From: Treponema sp.
Lineage (GTDB): Bacteria > Spirochaetota > Spirochaetia > Treponematales > Breznakiellaceae
Reading direction: 5' to 3'
Assembly: GCA_031275035.1 (NCBI GenBank)
Contig: JAISPH010000156.1
Coordinates: forward strand, 1 to 28,082
DNA length: 28,082 nucleotides
This document shows positions 1-6,795 of the stretch, piece after piece. The notes beneath the pieces are model-generated. The model had not been told where the DNA came from. It did no database searches and saw nothing but the letters and a program-made list of their open reading frames with translations. A program made the translations under genes and the position numbers. Within the stretch, counting starts at the first letter, position 1. Each line of letters opens with the position of its first letter.

Positions 1-19
1 ATATATACCGGGAAAGGGC

Positions 20-84
20 CGATTAGACGAACTGCGTCTATATGCCGGACTGGTGGATGTAACACGTATTCGCTTTACTTCTGG
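20..84. repeat. 65-bp direct repeat, copy 1 (copy 2 at 264-328)
   Basis: Positions 20-84 and 264-328 align without gaps at an offset of exactly 244 bp, with about 57 of 65 bases identical. Each copy contains one 17-nt palindrome followed by a non-palindromic part beginning TGGTGGATGTAAC. This is a higher-order duplication on top of the 37-bp periodicity. It suggests expansion by segmental duplication or slippage. Confidence 0.7.
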
Positions 85-394
85 AAAAGAGCGAGGAGTG
101 GAGGGTCCGGGGCGATATAGACGCAATACACATATATGCGGGGTTTAGGGGTGTGATATATACGAACTACGTCTATATGCCGGGCAGAGCCGATTAGACG
201 AACTGCGTTTATAAACGGCTGGGCGGCGATATATACGAATTGCGTCTATTTACGGGATGGAGGTGATTAAACGAACTGCGTATATATACCGGGCTGGTGG
301 ATGTAACGCGCATTCGCTTTACTTCCGGGGAGACAGCGATTAGACGAATTACGCCTGTATCGCCGGGCGGGGAGCCGCCTGCTTTCCCAGCTCA

Positions 395-417
395 AGGTTA
401 TTAGGTCTGTATAACCT
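395..417. other. Inverted repeat in the upstream non-coding region
   Basis: AGGTTAT (395-401) and ATAACCT (411-417) are perfect inverted repeats around a 9-nt loop. A second hairpin lies at 487-510 (AGAAC/GTTCT outer arms with CCT/AGG inside). Neither has a T-run. Role unknown. Confidence 0.35.
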
Positions 418-559
418 GTACTGCGTGTAGTATGCGGCTAATACGGATATAGAACTCCTTAGTGCAAAATACCGGCCCCCTGCGGAAGAACTCCTGTGCA
501 GGCGGGTTCTTGGGTATAGATCCTCCAATGCGGATAAAGTCCGTCAAGGTCCGTCATTA

Positions 560-589
560 TTGATCCGATTAAATTTAAGGAAGTATACT
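560..589 (+). promoter_or_regulatory. Candidate sigma-70 promoter of the fla operon
   Basis: TTGATC (560-565) is followed after 18 nt by TATACT (584-589), which match the sigma-70 -35 and -10 boxes at 4/6 and 5/6 positions. A start near 596 would give a leader of roughly 300 nt before flbB, beginning at the first strong hairpin. No equally good box pair lies closer to flbB. Assignment is by eye only. Confidence 0.4.
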
Positions 590-592
590 AGA

Positions 593-629
593 GAAACCCC
601 GGAACCGCCGGGTGGATTCCGGATGTTTC
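593..629 (+). other. Leader hairpin I
   Basis: GAAAC (593-597) plus CCGGAA (599-604) pair with TTCCGG (617-622) plus GTTTC (625-629). This gives 11 bp broken by a small internal loop. It starts at the predicted transcript 5' end, where such a stem could protect the RNA. Confidence 0.45.
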
Positions 630-637
630 CATGGGGA

Positions 638-664
638 GCTGTTCGCGGAGCCTGCTGTTCGCGG
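638..664 (+). repeat. 11-bp direct repeat in the operon leader
   Basis: GCTGTTCGCGG occurs at 638-648 and again at 654-664, a perfect repeat with a 16-nt period between leader hairpins I and II. Function unknown. Confidence 0.5.
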
Positions 665-665
665 G

Positions 666-708
666 CCAATGGTATTTTCCCGCCCGGGGGCCGTGAAAAC
701 ACCATTGG
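666..708 (+). other. Leader hairpin II (14-bp stem)
   Basis: Positions 666-679 (starting CCAATGG) pair with 695-708 (ending CCATTGG) over 14 positions, 13 Watson-Crick and one G-U. The 15-nt loop at 680-694 is GC-rich and partly self-complementary. There is no T-run after it, so it is not a terminator by itself. It is the longest stem in the leader. Confidence 0.6.
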
Positions 709-748
709 GAGAAGCCGCCGGCCGGACCGGGAATTACCGGTTGTCATT

Positions 749-807
749 GGACTTGTTCGATAACCTGGTTGGTTCTTGCGGACTTTCGTCCGGCACAAGT
801 CCTTTTT
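749..807 (+). terminator. Terminator-like structure in the operon leader (possible attenuator)
   Basis: GGACTTGT (749-756) is perfectly complementary to ACAAGTCC (795-802), which is followed directly by TTTTT (803-807). Inside this stem, CGGAC (779-783) pairs with GTCCG (788-792) around a TTTC loop. The structure lies between the candidate promoter and flbB. It could end transcription from upstream, or act as a conditional attenuator for the operon. The outer stem encloses a long insert, so efficiency cannot be judged by eye. Confidence 0.45.
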
Positions 808-836
808 AGGCGGAATTTGGCGAAGCTTTGGTTCGA

Positions 837-867
837 CGGAAACTGAAGTTTCCGAACAACTCTATTG
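837..867 (+). promoter_or_regulatory. Conserved leader element with TGAA-loop hairpin, upstream of flbB
   Basis: CGGAAAC-TGAA-GTTTCCG (837-854) is a perfect 7-bp stem with a four-base loop, followed by a conserved tail ending CTCTATTG. A 31-nt copy with only four differences is found at 23848-23878 before the adenylate cyclase gene. A hairpin with the same loop lies before fliL. A TTGACA at 865-870 overlaps the tail but has no good -10 partner. Confidence 0.6.
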
Positions 868-903
868 ACAGACGCCGATTGGAAAATCTTGGGAGGGATT
901 CAA

Positions 904-1521
904 ATGGCCGGAGGGGGAAGAATTTTAGGACGGGTTATCGTGCTGCTGCTACTCATCGCCATTCTGGCCGGGGGCGGTCTGGTCTGGTTTGACTACCTCA
1001 ATATAATCGACGCCAAAACTGTTTTAGCCCCCCTCTACCGCTTTGCCGGCCTTGCCCCCCGGACCCAGGGGGAGCTTGATCCCGGGGAGGACCTGAATCT
1101 GGACGCTGAACGTTTAGCGGTCCGCCTGGAGGCTCTGGATTTGCGCAGCCTGGAAATGGATAAACGGGACCAGGAAATTGCCGCCCGCCAGGGTGAAATT
1201 GAACAAATGGCGGAAGAGCTGGAAGAGAAGCAAAAATCGCTTGATGAACGGGAAAATTCCTTCAATGCCCTGGTAGAAGCTACCGAAAATAAAGACAGAA
1301 ACGTCGAAACAAATGCGCGTTACCTGTCCGGTATGCCGCCGGAGCGGGCGGTAGGCATTATCGCCGCAATGGACGATCAGGACGCAATCGACGTATTTCG
1401 AAAGACCGAGGAAATTGCCCAGGCGGAAGGGACCACCTCCATCGTGTCCTACTGGCTGTCTCTTCTGCCCCCCGAGCGGGCGGCGGAACTCCAGCGCAAG
1501 ATGGCGGCAAGGCCGTTTTAA
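904..1521 (+). CDS. flbB: Flagellar collar / MotE-like protein FlbB
   Basis: This is a 205-residue protein with one N-terminal membrane anchor (about residues 8-28). A coiled coil rich in Glu, Lys and Arg follows (about 65-115). The C-terminal helical region carries two MPPERA/LPPERA repeats typical of the MgtE-N/MotE-like fold. In Borrelia, FlbB is a base of the periplasmic collar that supports stators. The role here follows from that family and from its place directly before fliK. ATG 904 is preferred because GGGAGG lies at 891-896. The frame stays open upstream to a TTG at 865 that has no ribosome site. It is the first gene of the operon in this window. Confidence 0.8.
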   Translation: MAGGGRILGRVIVLLLLIAILAGGGLVWFDYLNIIDAKTVLAPLYRFAGLAPRTQGELDPGEDLNLDAERLAVRLEALDLRSLEMDKRDQEIAARQGEIEQMAEELEEKQKSLDERENSFNALVEATENKDRNVETNARYLSGMPPERAVGIIAAMDDQDAIDVFRKTEEIAQAEGTTSIVSYWLSLLPPERAAELQRKMAARPF

Positions 1522-1621
1522 CCTTTACCGGATAGAGGTTAAAACAGGCGCAGGATGCCCGCCGGTAGGGCCGGGCCTCGGAAAAACACATCCCCGCCGG
1601 GGATGCAGGAGGCCGGGCGTG

Positions 1622-2869
1622 ATGTTAGTATCCCCCACAGTGAATACAGGCGAAGGCTCCGGGCAGGGACGGAAAGGGCTCCGGGCCGGGAAAAAAGAGG
1701 CTCCCTTCGCCAAACTCTTTGCCGGACTATTACGAAACCTTAAGCAGGTTCCCCATAAAAATAAAACCGCGGAAAAGGGAGTTTCCTTCGCTGAACTTAC
1801 CGGTATAGCCGCCGGCGCTGCCGGCGCCGGTCAGATGGCCGCCGCCGGAAAACAGGCCCCGGCAAAGGCCGCTTTCCAGAAGGGCCTCAAGGTTTCCGCC
1901 GCGGAGAACCGGGACTCCGGGGCGGATCCTGCCGTTCCCGGGGAAGAAAAAACAGCGGGCATCCCGGAAAAGTCCCGGAACTTCCCGGCGCCGGATGCCG
2001 GAACGGAAGTCTCCGTTCAAGCCGCTGCGGCCGATGAAGGCCGGAGTTCCGCGCCGGCATTTGCCGGGCCGGAGCCTGCCGTAAAAGAGGCCGAAACCGG
2101 GGATGAACCGGACCGGGAAGGCAGGAAGCTTTTCTCCGCCCGCGGCGCTGCGGCTCCGGCCGGACAGAAGGACGCCTCCGGGGAGAAGGCTGCAATTGCC
2201 GAACCGAAGTCCAAAAAAAACCGGGATAAGCTGAACCTGGAGTTAAGGGATTTCCGCAGCGCCGCCGCGGACAATGTCCAAAATCAGGAATTGAAAGTAA
2301 CCGAGGAAACCGACGCCGGGGGGGAGACCCATCTGGTGGTGGAACTCCGTTCCGGCGGCGATAACCGGGAAACTGCGGATATGTTCCGGGAAATACGGCC
2401 GGCCCGTTCCTTTGAAAACATTCTGGCCCGGGAACTTCACCAGAACCTGAACGGCGACATAGTCCGCCATGCTTCCATCGTGCTCCGGGACGGAAACGAG
2501 GGAACTATCAGGCTTTCCCTCAAACCCGAGTCTCTGGGAAATGTTAAGATACATCTTGAAATGACCGAAAATAAAATCGCCGGACGTATCGTTGTAGAAA
2601 GCGGCGAAGCCCTCCGGGCCTTTGAACGGGAGATCCGTTCCCTGGAGCAGGCTTTCCGGGATTCGGGCTTTGCCGGCGCCGCCCTTGAAATGGCGGTGGC
2701 CTCCGGCGGCGGACGGAACGGCGCAGACCGGCAGTGGAGGGGGGAAGAGACGAGCCCCTTCTACTCCGCCCGGCTGGCGGCGTCCGCCTATGACGCGCCG
2801 GCGGGAGATGCGGAACCTGTGGAATTTTCTTCCGGCGCAATTCAAAGCCGGATCGATATGCTGGCATAA
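1622..2869 (+). CDS. fliK: Flagellar hook-length control protein FliK (Tap1)
   Basis: This 415-residue protein resembles FliK. The N-terminal two-thirds is low-complexity and rich in Ala, Pro, Gly and Glu, as expected for a disordered secreted ruler. The C-terminal ~100 residues match the hook-length control domain, with the stretch beginning RLSLKPESLGNV followed by a helix-strand pattern. FliK is exported, measures hook length and switches export specificity through FlhB, which is encoded further down this operon. The frame is open back to 1415 inside flbB, but ATG 1622 has an AGGAGG site at 1607-1612 and gives the sensible N-terminus. The treponemal homologue was first named Tap1 (FlbC in Borrelia). 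Confidence 0.85.
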   Translation: MLVSPTVNTGEGSGQGRKGLRAGKKEAPFAKLFAGLLRNLKQVPHKNKTAEKGVSFAELTGIAAGAAGAGQMAAAGKQAPAKAAFQKGLKVSAAENRDSGADPAVPGEEKTAGIPEKSRNFPAPDAGTEVSVQAAAADEGRSSAPAFAGPEPAVKEAETGDEPDREGRKLFSARGAAAPAGQKDASGEKAAIAEPKSKKNRDKLNLELRDFRSAAADNVQNQELKVTEETDAGGETHLVVELRSGGDNRETADMFREIRPARSFENILARELHQNLNGDIVRHASIVLRDGNEGTIRLSLKPESLGNVKIHLEMTENKIAGRIVVESGEALRAFEREIRSLEQAFRDSGFAGAALEMAVASGGGRNGADRQWRGEETSPFYSARLAASAYDAPAGDAEPVEFSSGAIQSRIDMLA

Positions 2870-2890
2870 GCGCTGAGGAGCCGAAAAAGC

Positions 2891-3331
2891 ATGAGCGACA
2901 TACGGTATGAGATGACCCCCCAGGAGAAGGCCGCCCTTTCCTGGGAAGTGAACAACTTCAATAAAAAGACCTTTGCGGAAAAGCCGCCGGTAAAGGATCT
3001 GGGGAAGGATGAATTTCTCACCCTCCTTTTGACCCAGCTTACCCATCAGGATCCTACCGCTCCCATGGAGGACCGGGAATTTATCTCCCAGATGGCTCAG
3101 CTCAATACCCTGCAGCAGATGACCAGTATGGCCAATGATTTTTCCCGGCTGAACGCCATGCTGGAGGGCGGCGAAGCCAGGGCTTCCCTGGGGAGAGCGG
3201 TGGAGCTGATAGACGGGGACAGGGTGGTCCAGGGGACCGTTAAGGCGGTTACCAGGGATGCGGCCCCTCAGGTTTTGGTAAACGGCGTTTATTACCAGTG
3301 GAGCCAGGTTGTTAAGGTATTTGAAGAATAG
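2891..3331 (+). CDS. flgD: Flagellar hook cap / scaffold protein FlgD
   Basis: A 146-residue protein with the FlgD N-terminal signature: GKDEFLTLLLTQLTHQDPT followed by FISQMAQLNTLQQM. FlgD caps the growing hook and is exported. It is much shorter than the roughly 230-residue enterobacterial FlgD. After about residue 95 only a small segment remains, so the large Tudor/FnIII-like part is reduced, as in other spirochetes. GAGGAG lies about 10 nt before the ATG. It is 21 bp after fliK and is followed by a hairpin before flgE. Confidence 0.9.
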   Translation: MSDIRYEMTPQEKAALSWEVNNFNKKTFAEKPPVKDLGKDEFLTLLLTQLTHQDPTAPMEDREFISQMAQLNTLQQMTSMANDFSRLNAMLEGGEARASLGRAVELIDGDRVVQGTVKAVTRDAAPQVLVNGVYYQWSQVVKVFEE

Positions 3332-3335
3332 TTGA

Positions 3336-3373
3336 GGGTCTGCGCCGCCCTTCCTTTGGGCCGGATGCAGCCC
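3336..3373 (+). other. Hairpin between flgD and flgE
   Basis: GGG-CTGC-CCGCCC on the left arm (3336-3350) pairs with GGG-CGG-GCAG-CCC on the right arm (3358-3373). That is about 13 pairs with small bulges and a 7-nt loop. It starts 4 nt after the flgD stop and ends 10 nt before the flgE ribosome site. There is no T-run, so it is more likely an mRNA stability or processing element than a terminator. Confidence 0.5.
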
Positions 3374-3397
3374 GTATAGCAGCAAGGAGAGTCTATC

Positions 3398-4798
3398 ATG
3401 ATGCGATCATTGTATTCAGGGGTTTCGGGACTTCAGAACCATCAGACCAGGATGGATGTGGTCGGTAATAATATTGCCAACGTCAATACCACCGGTTTTA
3501 AACGAAACCGGGTTAATTTTCAGGATATGATATACCAGCAGCTCCAGGGCGCCGCCAGACCCACGGAGGATCTGGGCGGGGTAAACCCCAAAGAAATCGG
3601 CCTGGGAATGACCATTGCGTCAATCGACACGATTCACACCCAGGGGTCCCTTCAGACTACGGGGATACAGACGGATCTGGCAATCCAGGGAAACGGTTTT
3701 TTTGTCCTCAAGGAGGGAGAAAAATTCTTCTATACCAGGGCCGGCGCTTTCGGCCTGGACGAAGAGGGGCTTATGGTGAATCCCGCCAACGGCCAGAGGG
3801 TCCAGGGCTGGATGGCCGTGGAAGCGGCGGGGACCCAGTTCGTCGATACCTCCCGGGATGTGGAGGATCTGATTATCCCCATCGGAAGCAAGGATCCCGC
3901 CAGAGCTACCACCAACGTCGATTTTGCCTGTAACCTGGACAAGCGGACCCCGGAGGTCCCCGAAGGCGCCAATGAACTGCAGATCCGGCAGGGAACCTGG
4001 GGCGAACAGATAAAGATCTACGACAGTTTCGGCGAGGAACATATTCTACAGCTGGAATTTACCCGGGTTCCCGGCGTGAACAACAGCTGGACCGCCACGG
4101 TAACGGTGGACCCGGCAAGCCCGGCCCCCACCAACGCCGCCATAGGCCTGGGTGAAGAACCCCCCGCCACGGGGGGTCCCAATATCTTTAACGTTACCTT
4201 TTCCAACCTTGGAACCCTCCTCAGCGCGGAAGACGGGGCGGGGAACGTCTCCGGCGGCGAAGGTCCGGTGGTTATGAATGTGGCCTACGATGTTCAGGGC
4301 TCTACCCCCGGCGAGGACGGCGCCTTTGTCCGGCAGGAATTCACCCTTAATTTGGGGACCGTGGGGGGCTTTATCAATTCCATCACCCAGTACGCCGAGC
4401 AAAGTTCCTCCAAGATGATCGGCCAGGACGGCCGCTCCATGGGATACCTGGAAAACTTCAAGATCGACCAGAGCGGGGTCATCACCGGGGTCTATGACAA
4501 CGGCACCACCCGGACCATAGGCCAGGTAGCTTTGGCCAGCTTTGCCAATCAGGGGGGGCTTGAGAAGGCGGGGAGCAATAACTTTGTGGTCTCCAACAAC
4601 TCGGGGATCGCCAATATCGGCCCCTCGGGGATAGCCGGCAAGGGCAAGATAAGCTCCGGGACCCTGGAAATGTCCAACGTGGATCTTTCGGAACAGTTTG
4701 TGGACATGATCGTAACCCAGCGGGGATTCCAGGCTAACTCCAGGACCATTCAAACGGCGGATCAGCTGCTGCAGGAAATATTAACCCTGAAGAGATAG
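3398..4798 (+). CDS. flgE: Flagellar hook protein FlgE
   Basis: A 466-residue hook protein. The N-terminal rod/hook motif [21 protein letters not shown] lies at about residues 12-32. The C-terminal part ends with the matching helix around [20 protein letters not shown]. It polymerises into the hook of the periplasmic flagellum. In spirochetes neighbouring FlgE subunits are joined by a lysinoalanine bond, which in T. denticola links Lys165 and Cys178. Both residues are present here at exactly those numbers (SKDPA and FACNL). AAGGAGA at 3384-3390 supports ATG 3398. A second in-frame ATG follows at 3401. Confidence 0.95.
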   Translation: MMRSLYSGVSGLQNHQTRMDVVGNNIANVNTTGFKRNRVNFQDMIYQQLQGAARPTEDLGGVNPKEIGLGMTIASIDTIHTQGSLQTTGIQTDLAIQGNGFFVLKEGEKFFYTRAGAFGLDEEGLMVNPANGQRVQGWMAVEAAGTQFVDTSRDVEDLIIPIGSKDPARATTNVDFACNLDKRTPEVPEGANELQIRQGTWGEQIKIYDSFGEEHILQLEFTRVPGVNNSWTATVTVDPASPAPTNAAIGLGEEPPATGGPNIFNVTFSNLGTLLSAEDGAGNVSGGEGPVVMNVAYDVQGSTPGEDGAFVRQEFTLNLGTVGGFINSITQYAEQSSSKMIGQDGRSMGYLENFKIDQSGVITGVYDNGTTRTIGQVALASFANQGGLEKAGSNNFVVSNNSGIANIGPSGIAGKGKISSGTLEMSNVDLSEQFVDMIVTQRGFQANSRTIQTADQLLQEILTLKR

Positions 4799-4810
4799 GA
4801 GTAAGGGGAG

Positions 4811-4866
4811 AGCGGTAAGAGGTGAGGCATGAAGGCTGTGAAGGACGAAAGTTTTCACCGCTTTTT
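4811..4866 (+). terminator. Terminator-like hairpin between flgE and flbD
   Basis: AGCGGT (4811-4816) is complementary to ACCGCT (4857-4862), followed by a T-run (4862-4866). An alternative shorter stem pairs GTGAA (4838-4842) with TTCAC (4854-4858). The two stems share bases and exclude each other. As flbD and the mot genes follow directly, it may cause partial termination that lowers expression after the abundant hook protein. Confidence 0.4.
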
Positions 4867-4896
4867 ATGTACTCCCTGCTTCTCTCTCTCAAAAAC

Positions 4897-5094
4897 ATGA
4901 TACAGGTAACCCGGCTTGACGGGAAGGAATACTACATAAATCCCCACCAGATTGAGTCCATCGAAACCCGTCCGGATACCACCCTGCTCATGCTGTCGGG
5001 AAAATACGTGGTGGTCCGGGAGCCGGTGTCCGACGTGATTGACCGGATTGTTGCCTACCGCCGGCGTATCGGCGGCTTTAAGAACGAGGAGTAA
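4897..5094 (+). CDS. flbD: Flagellar protein FlbD
   Basis: The 65-residue product starts MIQVTRLDGKEYYINPHQIE, the full FlbD family signature. It is a small, probably cytoplasmic protein of unsettled function found in the fla operons of spirochetes and Firmicutes between flgE and motA. ATG 4897 fits the family start exactly but has no clear ribosome site. The frame is open upstream to ATG 4867 and GTG 4822, and the GTG start would fall inside the hairpin described just upstream. Translation may depend on that structure. It ends 6 nt before motA. Confidence 0.85.
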   Translation: MIQVTRLDGKEYYINPHQIESIETRPDTTLLMLSGKYVVVREPVSDVIDRIVAYRRRIGGFKNEE

Positions 5095-5100
5095 CGGGGC

Positions 5101-5883
5101 ATGGATCTAGCAACCATAATTGGTTTAATCGGCTGCTTAGGCATGGTGGGGTTAGGTATAATTACCGGAGGATCGGGGCTCTTAACCTTTGTCGATATTC
5201 CTTCGGTATTGATAGTTGTCCTGGGTTCCTACTTTGCCCTCTTTACCTTCAGCAACATATCCAACTCCCTGGGCGTATTTACTGTTTTGGGATTATGCTT
5301 TAAGGTTCCCAACTATAATGAAAAGGGGATCATCTCCAAGCTGATGTCCATGTCCGAAAAGGCCCGCCGTGAGGGGCTCCTGGCTCTGGAAGAAGAGCTT
5401 GAGGATCTGGACGATGAGTTTATGAAGAAGGGGCTCAGACTGGTGGTGGACGGCACCGATGCGGAGATAATCCGGGCCCTCATGGAAACCGAGTTAAGCC
5501 AGATGCAGGAACGGCACCTGGGCAAGATTGCGATAGTTAACATGTGGGGTACCCTGGCCCCCGGTCTTGGCATGTTGGGGACCGTTATCGGCCTTATCGG
5601 TATGTTGAAAAACCTGGAGGATAAAAGCGCCCTGGGTCCCAACATGGCCGTCGCCCTTATCACCACCCTTTACGGGTCGATGATAGCCAACCTGGTGATG
5701 ATCCCCCTGTCGGGGAAGCTTAAAACCCTGGACGCCGCCGAGACAAAAGTCAGGGAAATGGTTATTGAAGGGGTTCTCTCCATCCAGGCGGGGGATAATC
5801 CCCGTATCCTGGCGATGAAGCTGCTCTCCTATCTGAATCCCGTAGATCGCAGATCCGCCGAGGCGGAATTCGTGAAAGACTAG
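5101..5883 (+). CDS. motA: Flagellar motor stator protein MotA
   Basis: A 260-residue MotA of the common non-enteric length. Four membrane segments are visible: two near the N-terminus (about 5-25 and 30-50) and two around residues 147-165 and 180-200. The long cytoplasmic loop carries charged helices that contact FliG. The segment APGLGMLGTVIGLIGML is the conserved TM3 stretch with the channel proline. With MotB it forms the ion-driven stator in the inner membrane. The start is 6 nt after flbD, with an upstream AGGAG inside the end of flbD. Confidence 0.95.
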   Translation: MDLATIIGLIGCLGMVGLGIITGGSGLLTFVDIPSVLIVVLGSYFALFTFSNISNSLGVFTVLGLCFKVPNYNEKGIISKLMSMSEKARREGLLALEEELEDLDDEFMKKGLRLVVDGTDAEIIRALMETELSQMQERHLGKIAIVNMWGTLAPGLGMLGTVIGLIGMLKNLEDKSALGPNMAVALITTLYGSMIANLVMIPLSGKLKTLDAAETKVREMVIEGVLSIQAGDNPRILAMKLLSYLNPVDRRSAEAEFVKD

Positions 5884-5902
5884 CCGGCGGAGGAAGGTTG
5901 AG

Positions 5903-6631
5903 GTGGCAAAAAGAAAACGGGAAGACGAAGGAGTAAAGGGGGAGTGGATTGTAACCTATTCGGATATGGTTACCCTGATGCTCTGCTTCTTTGTGGCCCT
6001 CTTTAATCCCGACGATGTAGACCCCGCCCAGATGGCCCAGATGATCTCTTCCTTCAACAATATCGGCCTGGGGGCCTCCACCGGGGGAAATACCCTTTCC
6101 GCAGGACAGAGCGCCGATCTGGGCAACACCATCATGTCCCTGCCCGCAATGGATAAGGGGCGTTCCCTGGGGACCTCCCTCAGGCGGGCGGTAAGCCTCT
6201 TTAACCCCGAGATCCGTTCCAACAAGATCAAAGTAACCTATGATGAACGGGGGCTGGTGATCAGCTTTGCTTCGGATGTTTTTTTCGGCCCCGCCAGCGC
6301 AACCCTCAATATCGAGACTGCCCGGGACATACTGCTCCGGCTCAGCACGCTGCTGGTTTCGGACGAGCTCCGGGGCCGGCAGTTCAGAATCGAAGGCCAC
6401 ACCGATTCGGAGGCCACCGATCCCGGCGGCCCCTGGCCTTCAAACTGGGAACTTTCCGCCGCCCGGTCCATTAATGTACTTCACTATCTGTCCGCCCTGG
6501 GGGTTGATGAACGGCGCTTCCAGGTGGCGGGTTTCGCCGATACCCAGCCCATCAGCCGGGACGATACCCCCGAGGGCCGGGCCAATAACCGCCGGGTGGA
6601 TGTTATCATCCTGGACGAGGGGCATCTGTAA
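5903..6631 (+). CDS. motB: Flagellar motor stator protein MotB
   Basis: A 242-residue MotB. The single membrane helix near residues 17-35 contains TYSDMVTLML, where Asp21 is the ion-binding aspartate equivalent to E. coli Asp32. The C-terminal OmpA-like domain has EGHTDSEA and NNRRVDVIIL, which bind peptidoglycan. It anchors the stator to the cell wall in the periplasm. The start is GTG 5903, with AGGAAGG 5 nt upstream. The N-terminus MAKRKREDEG is short and basic. It follows motA by 19 bp. The gap to fliL is the widest in this part of the operon. Confidence 0.95.
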   Translation: MAKRKREDEGVKGEWIVTYSDMVTLMLCFFVALFNPDDVDPAQMAQMISSFNNIGLGASTGGNTLSAGQSADLGNTIMSLPAMDKGRSLGTSLRRAVSLFNPEIRSNKIKVTYDERGLVISFASDVFFGPASATLNIETARDILLRLSTLLVSDELRGRQFRIEGHTDSEATDPGGPWPSNWELSAARSINVLHYLSALGVDERRFQVAGFADTQPISRDDTPEGRANNRRVDVIILDEGHL

Positions 6632-6674
6632 GATCCCGGTTGGCTTTCGACGGACTCCTCTCTCATAAAAAGAC

Positions 6675-6701
6675 TAACTCTTCCTCTAAATACTCCGATA
6701 A
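6675..6701 (+). promoter_or_regulatory. Candidate FliA (sigma-28) promoter before fliL
   Basis: TAAC (6675-6678) lies 15 nt before TCCGATAA (6694-6701). That is 10 of 12 matches to the sigma-28 consensus TAAA-N15-GCCGATAA. An AT-rich TATATT block follows at 6709-6714 and could also act as a sigma-70 -10 box, but no good -35 partner is seen for it. The FliA factor itself is encoded at 18381-19211, so this would allow feedback on the switch and export genes. Confidence 0.5.
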
Positions 6702-6730
6702 TTATGGTATATTATATAGGGTAAGAAAGC

Positions 6731-6754
6731 CTCTAAAAGCTGAAGTTTTTAGAG
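6731..6754 (+). promoter_or_regulatory. Leader hairpin before fliL with TGAA loop
   Basis: CTCTAAAAGC (6731-6740) pairs with GTTTTTAGAG (6745-6754), with one G-U pair. That gives a 10-bp stem with the loop TGAA. The loop and its closing C-G pair are the same as in the flbB leader hairpin. It lies downstream of the candidate FliA promoter and 41 nt before the fliL ATG. No T-run follows. Confidence 0.55.
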
Positions 6755-6795
6755 ACTCCCTAATGTAGGATACTTGCATACCGGGGGTAAAAAGC

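Larger units (their letters stand above)
1..440. repeat. Degenerate array of ~37-bp palindromic repeats
   Basis: At least six copies of a 17-nt imperfect palindrome, best form TAGACG-AACTG-CGTCTA, lie at 24-40, 159-175, 195-211, 232-248, 268-284 and 341-357. A degraded copy sits near 118-134 and a half copy near 418-437. Centres of the regular copies are 36-37 nt apart, with one gap of twice that. Each palindrome is usually followed by TAT-GCCGGGC and preceded by GAT. The first 12 bases of the window match the tail of another copy, so the array continues to the left. No gene is visible here. Function is unknown. It could be a protein-binding array, a decayed mobile element or an intergenic repeat family. 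Confidence 0.75.

Noticed and set aside
1..440. CRISPR array
   Set aside because: Units are too divergent and spacers share sequence with each other. The periodic part is one continuous 37-bp unit rather than identical repeats with unique spacers. No cas genes are present.
544..809. Short open frames on both strands in the operon leader
   Set aside because: They overlap each other in a GC-rich, hairpin-rich stretch and lack ribosome sites. Their products are low-complexity Arg/Pro-rich without family features.
855..881. FliA promoter directly before flbB (GCCGATTG at 874-881)
   Set aside because: The -10 agrees at 6 of 8 positions but the -35 position reads AACA rather than TAAA. The box would lie within 25 nt of the start codon and overlap the space before the ribosome site.
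1415..1621. N-terminal extension of fliK
   Set aside because: This open frame overlaps flbB out of frame and encodes a Cys/Pro/Arg-rich segment unlike FliK. The AGGAGG before ATG 1622 marks the real start.
2243..3385. 380-codon open frame on the minus strand
   Set aside because: It is antisense to fliK and flgD, with a His/Gly/Leu-rich product typical of a shadow frame.
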